Shown piece by piece: positions 34,955 through 43,508 of a DNA stretch of 64,000 bases. A model generated the notes under the pieces. It was not told where the DNA came from. It searched no databases and saw only the letters and a program-made list of their open reading frames with translations. The position numbers and the translations under genes were made by a program. The stretch's first letter is position 1; the number at the start of each line of letters is the position of its first letter. The DNA is from UBA4644 sp964646225 (GTDB taxonomy: Bacteria > Bacillota > Clostridia > Oscillospirales > Butyricicoccaceae): positions 1 through 64,000 of the forward strand of contig CAZYAD010000002.1 of NCBI GenBank assembly GCA_964646225.1. The letters run 5' to 3'.

Positions 34955-36256
34955 ATGAGTTATAAAGTCGTACACTATATCAACCAGTTCTTCGCCCAGA
35001 TCGGCGGCGAGGAAATGGCCCATGTGGCCCCCGAGCTGCGGGAAGGCATCATGGGTCCCGGCTTGGCCTTCAATACCGCCTGGAAGGGCGAGGCCGAGAT
35101 CGTCAAGACCATCGTCTGCGGCGACTCCTACTTCGCCGAGCACGAGAAGGAGGCCAAGGAGCAGATCCTGGCCTGGGTCAAGGCCGAGCAGCCCGACCTG
35201 TTCATCGCCGGCCCCGCCTTCAACGCCGGTCGTTACGGCTATGCCTGCGCCACCATCTGCGCCGCCGTCCAGGAGGAGGGCATCCCCGTCCTCACCGGTA
35301 TGTATGAGGAAAACCCCGGCGCCGACCTGAAAAACAAGGTCCTGATGGTGGCCACCGCCAACAGCGCCGCCGGTATGCGCAAGGCCGCTCCCGCCATGGC
35401 CAAGCTGGCTTTGAAGATCATGAAGGGCGAGCCTCTGGGTGCCTCCGTGGAGGATGGCTATATGCCCAACGGCATCCGGGTCAACTTCTTTGAAAAGGAG
35501 CGGGGCGCAAAGCGCGCCGTGGATATGCTGGTGAAAAAGCTCAACGGCAAGCCCTTCGTCACCGAATATCCCATGCCCTCCTTTGACCGCGTTCCCCCCA
35601 ATCCCGCCGTCAAGGATCTGTCCAAGGCCACCATCGCCCTGTGTACCTCCGGCGGCATCGTGCCCAAGGGCAACCCCGACCACATCGAGTCCTCCTCCGC
35701 CTCTCATTACGGCGAATACTGCATCGCCGGTGTGGACGACCTGACCGCCGAGACCTATGAGACCGCCCACGGCGGCTATGACCCCGTTTATGCCAATGCC
35801 GATGCTGACCGCGTCCTGCCTGTGGACATCCTGCGGGAGTTCGAGCGCGAGGGTAAGATCGGCAAGCTGCACGATTATTATTACGCCACCGTTGGTAACG
35901 GTACCGCTGTCGCCTCCGCCAAGGCTTTTGCCGCCGAATACGCCCAGAAGCTGTTGTCCGCCGGTGTCGATGCCGTTATCATGACCTCGACCTGAGGCAC
36001 CTGTACGCGTTGCGGTGCAACGATGGTTAAGGAGATCGAGCGTGCCGGCATCCCCGTGGTGCATATGTGTACCGTCACTCCCATTTCTATGACAGTTGGT
36101 GCGAACCGGATCGTTCCCACCATCGCCATTCCTCACCCCCTGGGCAACCCCGCCCTGACGCTGGAGGAGGAAAAGGCGATCCGCCGCAAGCTGGTCAGCC
36201 GCGCCCTGGAGGCCCTGACCACCGAGGTGGAAGACCAGACCATCTTTGAGGTCTGA
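34955..36256 (+). CDS. grdB: Glycine reductase component B gamma subunit, selenoprotein
   Basis: A 433-residue subunit that reductively cleaves the glycine Schiff base and passes the carboxymethyl group to selenoprotein A. The TGA at 35993-35995 is read as selenocysteine (residue 347) in the motif VIMTST-U-GTCTRCGATMVKE, which is the family's active-site signature; the frame then continues to TAIPHPLGNPAL-like sequence and stops at 36256. A small hairpin right after the TGA fits a bacterial SECIS element. The gene would look truncated at 35995 to software that ignores Sec. Confidence 0.97.
35993..36018 (+). promoter_or_regulatory. Sec codon and SECIS-like hairpin of grdB
   Basis: Immediately after TGA (35993-35995) GCAC (35997-36000) pairs with GTGC (36015-36018) and CGC (36006-36008) with GCG (36012-36014) around a GTT loop, leaving a CTGTA bulge. 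Bacterial SECIS elements sit directly 3' of the UGA with a small apical loop, as here. Confidence 0.6.
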
Positions 36257-36403
36257 TCCCCTTTTTTCGCAATCACAAATCTCTCTTCTTCCGTTTCGCC
36301 CTCCCTCCGGTGCGCTGCCCGCCGGGGGGCCGGGCGGAAACGGCCGGAGGCAGCCCGGTCTTGTTCCGGACTGAACAATCATCATGCAGGAGAGCGAGCT
36401 ACT

Positions 36404-37345
36404 ATGAGCAAAATTTATGATGTGATCATTCTGGGCGCAGGCCCCGCCGGTCTGACCGCCGGCCTGTATGCCGGCCGCGCCCGTCTGTCCGCCCTGATCA
36501 TCGAAAAGGGTCAGGATGGCGGCCAGATCGCCATTACCGATGAAATCGAAAACTATCCCGGCCAGATGGTCGAGGGCGAGAGCGGCCCCAGCCTGATCGC
36601 CCGCATGACCCAGCAGGCGGCCAAATTCGGCGCAGAGCGGGTCTCCGATGTCATCAAGAGCGTGGAGCTCCGGGGTGATGTCAAAAAGCTGGTGGGCAAC
36701 AAGGGCGAATACCTGGCCAGGACCGTGATCCTGGCCACCGGCGCCTTCCCCAAGCCCATCGGCTGCAAAAACGAGGGCAAGTTCATCGGCAAGGGCATTT
36801 CCTTCTGCGCCACCTGCGATGCTTCGTTCTTCGAGGACTTCGAGGTCTATGTGGTGGGCGGCGGCGACTCCGCCGTGGAGGAGGCCATGTACCTGAGCAA
36901 GTTTGCCCGTAAGGTCACCATCATCCACCGGCGCAACGAGCTGCGCGCGGCCAAGTCCATCCAGGAAAAGGCCTTTGCCAACCCCAAGCTGGCCTTTCTG
37001 TGGGACACCGTGGTGGAGGAGGTCTGCGGCGATGAGCTGATGGACAGCATGATCGTCAAAAATGTCAAGACCGGCGAGCTGACCCGGATCGAGGCCGACC
37101 CGGATGACGGCATCTTCGGCCTGTTCGGCTTCATCGGCTACAATCCCAACTCCGCCCTGTTCGAGGGGCAGATCGAGCTGGATCGCGGTTACATCGTTAC
37201 CGACGCCGATATGCACACCAGCCTGCCCGGCGTGTTCGCCGCCGGCGATATCCGGGTCAAGTCCCTGCGCCAGGTAGTCACCGCCGCCGCCGACGGCGCC
37301 ATCGCCGCCATGCAGTGCGAAAAGTACCTGTCCGAGCAGGAATAA
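36404..37345 (+). CDS. trxB: Thioredoxin reductase
   Basis: A 313-residue flavoprotein that reduces thioredoxin with NAD(P)H and so feeds electrons to glycine reductase. The FAD loop is GAGPAG (11-16), the redox pair CATC (135-138), and the nucleotide loop GGGDSA (152-157). The FAD end segment GVFAAGDIRVKSLRQ is normal. It is 147 bp after grdB with an AGGAGAGCGAG site and is inside the grd gene set, as in Eubacterium acidaminophilum and Clostridium sticklandii. Confidence 0.96.
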   Translation: MSKIYDVIILGAGPAGLTAGLYAGRARLSALIIEKGQDGGQIAITDEIENYPGQMVEGESGPSLIARMTQQAAKFGAERVSDVIKSVELRGDVKKLVGNKGEYLARTVILATGAFPKPIGCKNEGKFIGKGISFCATCDASFFEDFEVYVVGGGDSAVEEAMYLSKFARKVTIIHRRNELRAAKSIQEKAFANPKLAFLWDTVVEEVCGDELMDSMIVKNVKTGELTRIEADPDDGIFGLFGFIGYNPNSALFEGQIELDRGYIVTDADMHTSLPGVFAAGDIRVKSLRQVVTAAADGAIAAMQCEKYLSEQE

Positions 37346-37419
37346 GCCGAAAACACCGGTGCCGCGCTGCGGTGCCGTTGGATCAATCACAATTTTATGG
37401 AATAAAGGAGATGCCTACC

Positions 37420-37737
37420 ATGCTGGAACTGGATAAGACTACCTTCGAGGCCGAGGTCCTGCAAGCCCCCGGCAAGATCCTGGTGGATTTTTATGGTGAC
37501 GGCTGCGTGCCCTGCGCCGCGCTGATGCCCCATGTCCACGCCTTCGCCGAGACCTACGGCGACAAGCTCAAGTTCTGCGCTCTGAACACCACCAAGGCTC
37601 GCCGTCTGGCCATCGCCCAGAAGGTCATGGGCCTGCCTGTCATCGCCATTTACGAAAACGGCACCATGATCGACAGTCTGGTCAAAGACGATGCCACCCC
37701 CGAGAATGTGGAGGCCATGATCAAGAAGTATTGCTGA
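37420..37737 (+). CDS. trxA: Thioredoxin with atypical CVPC active site
   Basis: A 105-residue thioredoxin. The redox motif is GDGCVPC (Cys29 and Cys32), not the usual WCGPC; the same GCVPC form is known for thioredoxins of glycine-reducing clostridia. It carries electrons from TrxB to selenoprotein A/component C. The cis-proline site is VMGLPVIAIYENG. The ATG at 37420 lies 9 nt from AAAGGAG; an ATG at 37411 touches that site. A C-terminal Cys ends the protein. Confidence 0.94.
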   Translation: MLELDKTTFEAEVLQAPGKILVDFYGDGCVPCAALMPHVHAFAETYGDKLKFCALNTTKARRLAIAQKVMGLPVIAIYENGTMIDSLVKDDATPENVEAMIKKYC

Positions 37738-37827
37738 CGCAGTACGCCTTGTGCCCCCGCACCCCCAAAATCCCCGTATAGAAAGGCGCAAGCCTTGCTA
37801 TAAATCTATGAAGAAGGAGGATAAGAC

Positions 37828-38298
37828 ATGAGCATCTTAAACGGCAAAAAAGTCATCATCATCGGTGACCGTGACGGCATCCCTGGCCCCGCTATCGCAG
37901 CGTGCGCTGAGTCTGCCGGTGCCGAAGTTGTTTTCTCCTCGACGGAGTGCTTCGTCTGAACGGCCGCTGGTGCAATGGATCTGGAAAATCAGAAGCGTGT
38001 CAAGGAATTCGCTGAGCAGTATGGCCCCGAGAATGTTGTTGTTCTGCTGGGCGCCTCTGAGGGCGAAGCCTCCGGCCTCGCTGCTGAGACGGTCACCAAT
38101 GGTGACCCCACTTATGCAGGTCCGTTGACTGGAGTCTCGTTGGGACTCAAGGTTTATCATGTTTGTGAGGAAGAAGTCAAGGCAGAGTTCGATGAAGCTG
38201 TCTATGACGAGCAGGTCAGCATGATGGAGATGGTTCTGGATGTCGACGATATCGCCGGCGAAATGAGCTCGATCCGTGAGCAGTTCTGCAAGTATTAA
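37828..38298 (+). CDS. grdA: Glycine/sarcosine/betaine reductase selenoprotein A
   Basis: A 156-residue selenoprotein that takes the carboxymethyl group as Se-carboxymethyl-Sec and, with component C, yields acetyl phosphate. The TGA at 37957-37959 is Sec44 in FSSTECFV-U-TAAGAMDLE, the family's defining motif, with Cys41 beside it. The frame is open on both sides (start MSILNGKKVIIIG; end SIREQFCKY). RBS GAAGGAGG. A gene caller that stops at UGA would report only the fragment from 37975. Confidence 0.98.
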
Positions 38299-38342
38299 CA
38301 AAGGTTCCCGGCTCAGCCGGGATCACCGGGCCACAGACGCAC

Positions 38343-38377
38343 AAAAGGGGGCGGCGGCTTCAGCCGTCCGCCCCCTT
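38343..38377 (+). terminator. Hairpin after grdA, possible partial terminator
   Basis: GGGGGCGG pairs with CCGCCCCC around CGGC-TTCA-GCCG, a very stable stem, but the following TTGTCCGTTTT is a weak T-tract. It may lower rather than stop transcription into grdC and grdD, or protect the upstream mRNA. Confidence 0.6.
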
Positions 38378-38396
38378 GTCCGTTTTCCTGCCGCCG

Positions 38397-38509
38397 TGGC
38401 TCGCTGCACCGGCGCGGCCCTGCCCGGGGCTGCCTCCGGACTGTCCTGCATCAGTCCGTCGTCTCCCTCTCCTCCGGATCGAGTCGTTCCTGAGCGGTGC
38501 AGCGAGCCA
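38397..38509. repeat. 15-bp perfect inverted repeat between grdA and grdC
   Basis: TGGCTCGCTGCACCG (38397-38411) is repeated in inverted form at 38495-38509, with 83 bp between. The interior holds a smaller hairpin, CGGACT/AGTCCG. No reading frame uses the segment. It could fold as a long-armed RNA structure in the grd mRNA or be a remnant mobile palindrome. Confidence 0.85.
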
Positions 38510-38572
38510 TGGTGACAGAAGGTTTCCATTTACACAATTTGATTGCATGATGAAAGAAAGGTCGTGGACGAA

Positions 38573-40114
38573 ATGAAAAGCGTACTGAAAGGCGCCAGCT
38601 ACATCCTGGCCCACACCCCCGATATGGTGCTGCATAACGGCACCACCCAGACCACCGAGCGGATCGTCAATCCCGACGGCGATTACCTGAAGGAGCTGCC
38701 CGCCCACCTCCGCACCTTTGAACAGGCACTGGCCTATTGGCCCAATCAGGTCTATATCGGCAACAAGACCCCCGATGAGCTGGCCGCCGTGCCTCAGCCC
38801 TGGTATGACAAGACCTGCGATGTCAATGCCCGCTACGGCAAATTCGGCCAGATCATGCCGCAGGAAGAGTTCCTGCTGCTGATGCAGGCCTGCGATGTCT
38901 TCGATCTGGTGAAGCTGGACCGGGCATTCGTGGCCGCCTACAAGCCCGCCCTGGCGAACAACGAGATCCTGGACGAGAGCATTCTCTCCCGCATCACCGA
39001 GGGCGTGGAGGCATCCGCCGTGGAGCATTTTGTCAACGATGAGCACGCCGAGGGCCTGTATCACAACGGCCAGCTGGTGGGCTGCGTCGTCCGCGCCCAT
39101 GACATCGATGCCAATCTGTCGGCCCATGTGATGCACGAAAATCTGGTGTCCAAGGCCTCCTCCGTGCTGGCTCTGCTGTACGCTGTGAAAAATGCCGGCA
39201 TTGAAAAGGGTGATGTGGAATATGTCATCGACTGCGCCGAGGAGGCCTGCGGCGATATGAACCAGCGCGGCGGCGGCAACTTTGCAAAGGCCGCGGCCGA
39301 AATCGCCGCCCTGCCCAACGCCACCGGCTCCGATTCCCGCGGCTTCTGTGCCGGTCCCGCCCACGCCATTGTGGAGGCCGCCTCTCTGGTAGCCGCCGGA
39401 ACCTATCGCTGCGTGGTGGTCACCGCCGGCGGCTGCACCGCCAAGCTGGGCATGAACGGCAAGGATCATGTCAAAAAGGGCCTGCCCGCGCTGGAGGATA
39501 TGATCGGCGGCTTCGCCGTGGTCATCACCCAGGATGACGGCGTCAGCCCGGAGTTCAACCTGTCCATTCTGGGCCGCCATACCGTGGGCACCGGCTCCGC
39601 GCCCCAGGCCGTCATCGGCGCTCTGGTCACCGAGCCTCTGGCCCGCGTCGGCCTGAAGGTCACCGATATTGACAAGTATTCCCCCGAGATGCAGAACCCC
39701 GATATCACCAAGCCCGCCGGTGCCGGCGATGTGCCTCTGGCCAACTACAAGATGATCGCCGCCCTGGCCGTCAAGAAGGGCGACCTGCAAAAGGCCGACC
39801 TGGCCACCTTCCCCGCAAAGCACGGCCTCACCGGCTGGGCCCCCACCCAGGGGCATATCCCCTCCGGCGTCCCCTACATGGGCTTCGCCCGTGAGGACAT
39901 TCTGGCCGGTCGGGTGAACCGCGCCATGATCATCGGCAAGGGCTCCTTGTTCCTGGGCCGCATGACCAACCTGTTCGATGGCGTTTCCTTCGTCATTCAG
40001 GCCAACACCGGCGCTGAAAAGGCCGAGACCGGCGTCTCTGAGGAAGAGGTCAAGGGCATGATCGCCAAGGCCCTGAAGGAGTTTGCCGCCACCCTGCTGG
40101 CGCAGGCCGAATAA
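38573..40114 (+). CDS. grdC: Glycine reductase component C beta subunit
   Basis: A 513-residue thiolase-fold subunit of component C, which converts the Se-carboxymethyl group on GrdA to an acetyl-enzyme thioester. Recognisable parts: CVVRAHDIDANLSAHVMHEN, YVIDCAEEACGDMNQRGGG, DSRGFCAGPAHAIVEAASL (active-site region) and GWAPTQGHIPSGVPYMG. The start at 38573 gives the family's usual N-terminus (MKSVLKGASYILAHTPDM); an ATG ten codons upstream is possible but has no better ribosome site. grdD follows after 14 bp. Confidence 0.95.
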   Translation: MKSVLKGASYILAHTPDMVLHNGTTQTTERIVNPDGDYLKELPAHLRTFEQALAYWPNQVYIGNKTPDELAAVPQPWYDKTCDVNARYGKFGQIMPQEEFLLLMQACDVFDLVKLDRAFVAAYKPALANNEILDESILSRITEGVEASAVEHFVNDEHAEGLYHNGQLVGCVVRAHDIDANLSAHVMHENLVSKASSVLALLYAVKNAGIEKGDVEYVIDCAEEACGDMNQRGGGNFAKAAAEIAALPNATGSDSRGFCAGPAHAIVEAASLVAAGTYRCVVVTAGGCTAKLGMNGKDHVKKGLPALEDMIGGFAVVITQDDGVSPEFNLSILGRHTVGTGSAPQAVIGALVTEPLARVGLKVTDIDKYSPEMQNPDITKPAGAGDVPLANYKMIAALAVKKGDLQKADLATFPAKHGLTGWAPTQGHIPSGVPYMGFAREDILAGRVNRAMIIGKGSLFLGRMTNLFDGVSFVIQANTGAEKAETGVSEEEVKGMIAKALKEFAATLLAQAE

Positions 40115-40128
40115 GGCGGGTGACACCC

Positions 40129-41280
40129 ATGAAACATCTGGAACAGACCATTGCAAAGGCCTTTCTGCAAATGGCCGAGGGGCTGGAGACCGGCTCCTTT
40201 GCCCCCCGCCCCAGGATCGCCCTCACCGGCATGGGCAGCGAGCATGGTGAGGAAAACGCCATGGCTGCCGCGCTGATGGCCGCCAAGCGGGGCGTGGATG
40301 TGTACTACATCGGCACGCTGGAGGCCGAAGGCGTCACCACCGTCCGCGTGGCCAACGAGGACGAGGGCCACAAGCGGATGGAAGCCATGGTGGAGAGCGG
40401 CGAGGTAGACGGTGCCGTCACCATGCATTTTCCCTTCCCCATCGGCGTCTCCACCGTGGGCCGTGTGGTCACCCCCGCCCGTGGCCGCGAGATGTTCGTA
40501 GCCACCACCACCGGCACCTCCTCCGCTGACCGCATCGAGGGTATGATCAAAAATGCCATCTATGGCATCATCACCGCAAAGGCTGCCGGCATCGCCGACC
40601 CCACCGTGGGCATCCTGAATGTTGACGGCGCCCGCCAGACCGAGCTGGCGCTCAACCAGCTGCGCCAGGGCGGCTATGCTTTCCGCTGGGCGTCCTCTGC
40701 CCGGGCTGACGGCGGCGCGGTGCTGCGGGGCAACGATGTGCTTCAGGGCACCCCCGATGTGCTGGTGTGCGACTCTCTCACCGGCAATGTGCTCATCAAG
40801 ATGCTCTCCGCCTATACCACCGGCGGCAGCTTCGAGGCCACCGGCTACGGCTACGGCCCCGGCATCGGCAAGGGCTATCACAAGCTGATCCACATCATCT
40901 CCCGCGCCTCCGGCGCACCCCTCATCGCCAATGCCCTGGTTTATGCTGCCGACATGGTGCGGGGCCGGGTCTTTGAGGTGGCCGACCGGGAATTCGCCGC
41001 CGCCGAGCAGGCCGGCCTGGAGTCCATTCTGGCCGCCCGCAAGGCCGCGTCCAAACCCGTTGATGCACAGGAGGAGGTCAAAGCGCCCCCGGCAGAGCCC
41101 TGCACCGCATCCATTCCCGGCATCGAGGTCATGGATCTGGAGGACGCCGCCCGAGCCCTGTGGAAGGCGGGCATCTATGCCGAGACCGGCATGGGCTGCA
41201 CCGGTCCGCTGGTGATGATGAGCGAGGCCAACCACGGCAGGGCCGTGGAAATTCTGAAGCAAGCCGGCTATATCGGCTGA
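40129..41280 (+). CDS. grdD: Glycine reductase component C alpha subunit
   Basis: A 383-residue subunit that releases acetyl phosphate from component C by phosphorolysis, giving ATP through acetate kinase. It looks like a PlsX/phosphate acyltransferase relative: ALTGMGSEHGEENAMAAALM, ILNVDGARQTELALNQL, DVLVCDSLTGNVLIKMLSAY, and a C-terminal extension with ETGMGCTGPLVMMSEAN whose Cys carries the acetyl group. ATG at 40129 is preferred over GTG at 40120. The next gene begins 10 bp downstream. Confidence 0.95.
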   Translation: MKHLEQTIAKAFLQMAEGLETGSFAPRPRIALTGMGSEHGEENAMAAALMAAKRGVDVYYIGTLEAEGVTTVRVANEDEGHKRMEAMVESGEVDGAVTMHFPFPIGVSTVGRVVTPARGREMFVATTTGTSSADRIEGMIKNAIYGIITAKAAGIADPTVGILNVDGARQTELALNQLRQGGYAFRWASSARADGGAVLRGNDVLQGTPDVLVCDSLTGNVLIKMLSAYTTGGSFEATGYGYGPGIGKGYHKLIHIISRASGAPLIANALVYAADMVRGRVFEVADREFAAAEQAGLESILAARKAASKPVDAQEEVKAPPAEPCTASIPGIEVMDLEDAARALWKAGIYAETGMGCTGPLVMMSEANHGRAVEILKQAGYIG

Positions 41281-41290
41281 GGAGACGCAT

Positions 41291-41581
41291 ATGAAAGTCC
41301 TGGATATCATTGAAAAGACCGAAAAAGACCTGACCTATGACCAGCTGGTGGAGCTGGTGGCCAACCACAACCGCCAGGTGGATCTGGTCTTTGCGGAGCG
41401 CAGATCTGACGAGGACGGCCATGTCTGGAACGGCGAGAACTGGACCTGCGTGGATGGCAAGCGCTTCATCCGCAGCTATTTTCTGGATGACCGCGCCTCC
41501 TCCGATTACTCCGGCTACAACAAGTACGACATGAAGGGCTGCTTCCTCCCGGAGGAGGCCGCCGAGATCCGCCTTGGCTGA
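41291..41581 (+). CDS. Small acidic protein at the end of the grd operon, unknown function
   Basis: A 96-residue soluble protein, MKVLDIIEKTEKDLTYDQLV at its start, with an aromatic/acidic centre (DGHVWNGENWTCVDGKRFI) and YSGYNKYDMKGCFLPEEAA. Two cysteines are present. I do not recognise the family. It lies 10 bp behind grdD with its own GGAG site and just before a strong terminator, so it is part of the operon transcript. A role in glycine reduction is suggested only by position. Confidence 0.7.
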   Translation: MKVLDIIEKTEKDLTYDQLVELVANHNRQVDLVFAERRSDEDGHVWNGENWTCVDGKRFIRSYFLDDRASSDYSGYNKYDMKGCFLPEEAAEIRLG

Positions 41582-41602
41582 CAACCAGCCGCTTTCCCTC
41601 TC

Positions 41603-41644
41603 CTGCCGGTGGCCGCCCTGCGGTCACCGGCAGCTTTCTTTTTT
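41603..41644 (+). terminator. Terminator of the glycine reductase operon
   Basis: CTGCCGGTG pairs with CACCGGCAG, extended inside by CCGC/GCGG, and is followed by a T-rich CTTTCTTTTTT tract. Confidence 0.88.
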
Positions 41645-41675
41645 CCCTCTCTGCGTGCCCCTGGGCCGCGCCCCC

Positions 41676-41704
41676 TTGTTTTCTTCGCAAAAGTGGCGTA
41701 TAAT
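41676..41704 (+). promoter_or_regulatory. Promoter of the flippase gene
   Basis: TTGTTT (41676-41681) and TATAAT (41699-41704) are 17 bp apart. Confidence 0.75.
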
Positions 41705-41748
41705 AACAGTATCCCTTTCCAATTAACGCCGCTGCGGAAGGAGTTCCC

Positions 41749-43377
41749 ATGGAAAAACGCAAAAATACCTTTATGAATAATGTGGCCGCCATTCTGGGCA
41801 GTCAGTTCCTCATCAAGCTGCTGGGCCTGGCCTATAACCTCATCATCATCAATATCCCCGGCTTCGGTGACGCCGGAAACGGCTACCGCACGGCGGGCTA
41901 CCAGATCTATACCATGCTGCTGGCCGTGTCCTCGGTGGGCATCCCCAACGCCATCTCCAAGCTGATCTCCGAAAAGCTGGCGCTGGAGGACAAGGACGGG
42001 GCCGAGCGCATCTTCCGAACCGCTCTGACGCTGTTTGCCGGGGTGGGACTGGCGGCCTCGCTGCTGCTGTTCTGGGGCGCGGATTTCATCGCCCGGACGG
42101 TGATTCGCATGGACGGCGTCCAGCTGACCCTGCGGGCACTGAGTCCCTCGATCTTCTTCGTGTGCATCTCGGCAGTGATCCGCGGATACTTTTTGGGCCA
42201 TCAATCGGTCAAGGCGAATAATCGTTCGCAGGTGCTGGAGCAGATCTTCAAGGCCGTGCTGACCGTGCTGTTCGTCTGGCTGCTCACCGATTTTACCGCC
42301 GCCGTCATGGCTGCGGGGGCCAACGCCGCCACAGCGGTGTCCACCGCTCTGAGCTGCGGTTATCTGGTGCTGGTGCTGGTGCTGTACCGGCGAAAAAATC
42401 GGGTAAATCGGCCCAAAAAGCTGGAAAAAGGCCAGCGCCGGTCCATTTGCCGGCAAATTCTCAGCCTTTCCATCCCCATTTCCCTCAGCTCCATCATCAC
42501 CACCGTCTCCCGCGTGATCGACACCGCCACCATCTCCCGGGGCGTTGCGGCGGCCTTTGCCGGCGGCATCCCCGGCCAGGCGGGCATCCCCACCGGGGAG
42601 GCGCTGGAGGCCTACGCCGTGGAGCTCAACGGGATGCTGAACAAGGCGGACAACATCACCAATCTGCCCCTGGCGCTGAACATCGCCTTTGCCACCATGC
42701 TGGTGCCTGCTGTTTCGGCAGCGTTAGTAAAAGGCGACAGAAAGACGGCTTCACAACGCATTTCCTACTCTTTTCTGATCTCCACTCTGATCATCCTGCC
42801 CTGTGCCGCCGGGCTCATCATTCTGGCGGAGCCTTTTTTTCAGCTGCTGTATCCCAACGCCCCGCAGGGGGCCAGCCTGCTGCGGATCGCCTCGGTGGCG
42901 TTGATCTTTACCGCGCTGGATCAGACCATTGCCGGAAGCCTGCAGGGGCTGGGCCGGGTACGGGTCCCGGCCACGGGACTGGCCTGCGGCGCAGCGGTCA
43001 AGCTGGTGCTCAACCTGATTTTGATCCGCATCCCCTCGGTGAACATCTATGGCGCAGCTATCTCCTCGGTGGCCTGTCATCTGGTGGCCTTCCTGATCTG
43101 CTTCAGCTCGCTGCAAAAAGCCATCCCTGTGAAGATGAAACGCACCAAATACTTCACCAAGCCGGTGCTGTGTACCCTGGTGATGTCGGTGGTCACCTGG
43201 GGCAGCTACCGGCTGACGCTGTGGCTGTGTCACAGCAATCCGGTGGCCGTGGCGGTGTCGGTGGTGCTGTCGGTGGCGGTGTATTTTGTATCGGTCTTCG
43301 GACTGCACATCCTGAACCGTCGCGAGGTGCTGGAGCTGCCCATGGGCGCCCGGCTGGCCACGCTGCTGAAGCTGTAA
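41749..43377 (+). CDS. SpoVB/MurJ-like polysaccharide biosynthesis flippase
   Basis: A 542-residue membrane protein with 12-14 helices of the MOP (MVF/PST) superfamily, which flip lipid-linked glycans outward. NVAAILGSQFLIKLLGLAYN, GNGYRTAGYQIYTMLLAVSS and SVGIPNAISKLISEK are the family's first-helix pattern; INRVIDTATI-like and LNGMLNKADNITNLPLAL mark the centre. Clostridial relatives are annotated SpoVB or MurJ-like; cargo could be lipid II or another polymer. Alone in its transcript, with a terminator behind it. RBS GAAGGAG. Confidence 0.9.
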   Translation: MEKRKNTFMNNVAAILGSQFLIKLLGLAYNLIIINIPGFGDAGNGYRTAGYQIYTMLLAVSSVGIPNAISKLISEKLALEDKDGAERIFRTALTLFAGVGLAASLLLFWGADFIARTVIRMDGVQLTLRALSPSIFFVCISAVIRGYFLGHQSVKANNRSQVLEQIFKAVLTVLFVWLLTDFTAAVMAAGANAATAVSTALSCGYLVLVLVLYRRKNRVNRPKKLEKGQRRSICRQILSLSIPISLSSIITTVSRVIDTATISRGVAAAFAGGIPGQAGIPTGEALEAYAVELNGMLNKADNITNLPLALNIAFATMLVPAVSAALVKGDRKTASQRISYSFLISTLIILPCAAGLIILAEPFFQLLYPNAPQGASLLRIASVALIFTALDQTIAGSLQGLGRVRVPATGLACGAAVKLVLNLILIRIPSVNIYGAAISSVACHLVAFLICFSSLQKAIPVKMKRTKYFTKPVLCTLVMSVVTWGSYRLTLWLCHSNPVAVAVSVVLSVAVYFVSVFGLHILNRREVLELPMGARLATLLKL

Positions 43378-43385
43378 TTTTTTTC

Positions 43386-43417
43386 AAAAAGGCGTCGGTT
43401 GCCACCGACGCCTTTTT
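43386..43417 (+). terminator. Terminator of the flippase gene
   Basis: AAAAAGGCGTCGGT with its complement around TGCC, followed by a T-tract. Confidence 0.9.
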
Positions 43418-43433
43418 CTTCGCAAAAAAATTA

Positions 43434-43462
43434 TTGACAAACGATAATTTCGCTGCTATACT
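43434..43462 (+). promoter_or_regulatory. Promoter of the membrane protein/XRE module
   Basis: TTGACA (43434-43439) and TATACT (43457-43462) are exactly 17 bp apart. Confidence 0.88.
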
Positions 43463-43480
43463 GTCGCCAAAGAATTATCG
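43442..43480 (+). promoter_or_regulatory. Candidate operator flanking the -10 element
   Basis: CGATAATT (43442-43449), in the spacer, and its inverse AATTATCG (43473-43480), just past the transcription start, form an inverted repeat around the -10. A third half-like ATAATTTCG follows near 43489-43497. The XRE protein encoded at 44430 is the obvious candidate binder. Confidence 0.5.
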
Positions 43481-43508
43481 TAAAACAATAATTTCGAGGA
43501 GGGAGATT

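Noticed and set aside
33779..37390. A continuous open frame of about 1200 codons on the minus strand across grdE, grdB and trxB
   Set aside because: It mirrors the codon pattern of real selenoprotein and redox genes on the plus strand, has low-complexity His/Gly/Gln-rich translation and no ribosome site. GC-rich third positions leave antisense frames open in this genome.
37957..37959. Nonsense mutation that would make grdA a pseudogene
   Set aside because: The UGA sits exactly at the family's selenocysteine codon, and grdB has the matching UGA; both frames are otherwise perfect.
38396..38572. Insertion sequence remnant between grdA and grdC
   Set aside because: The inverted repeat has no flanking target duplication and no transposase fragment between its arms, so I report it only as a structure.
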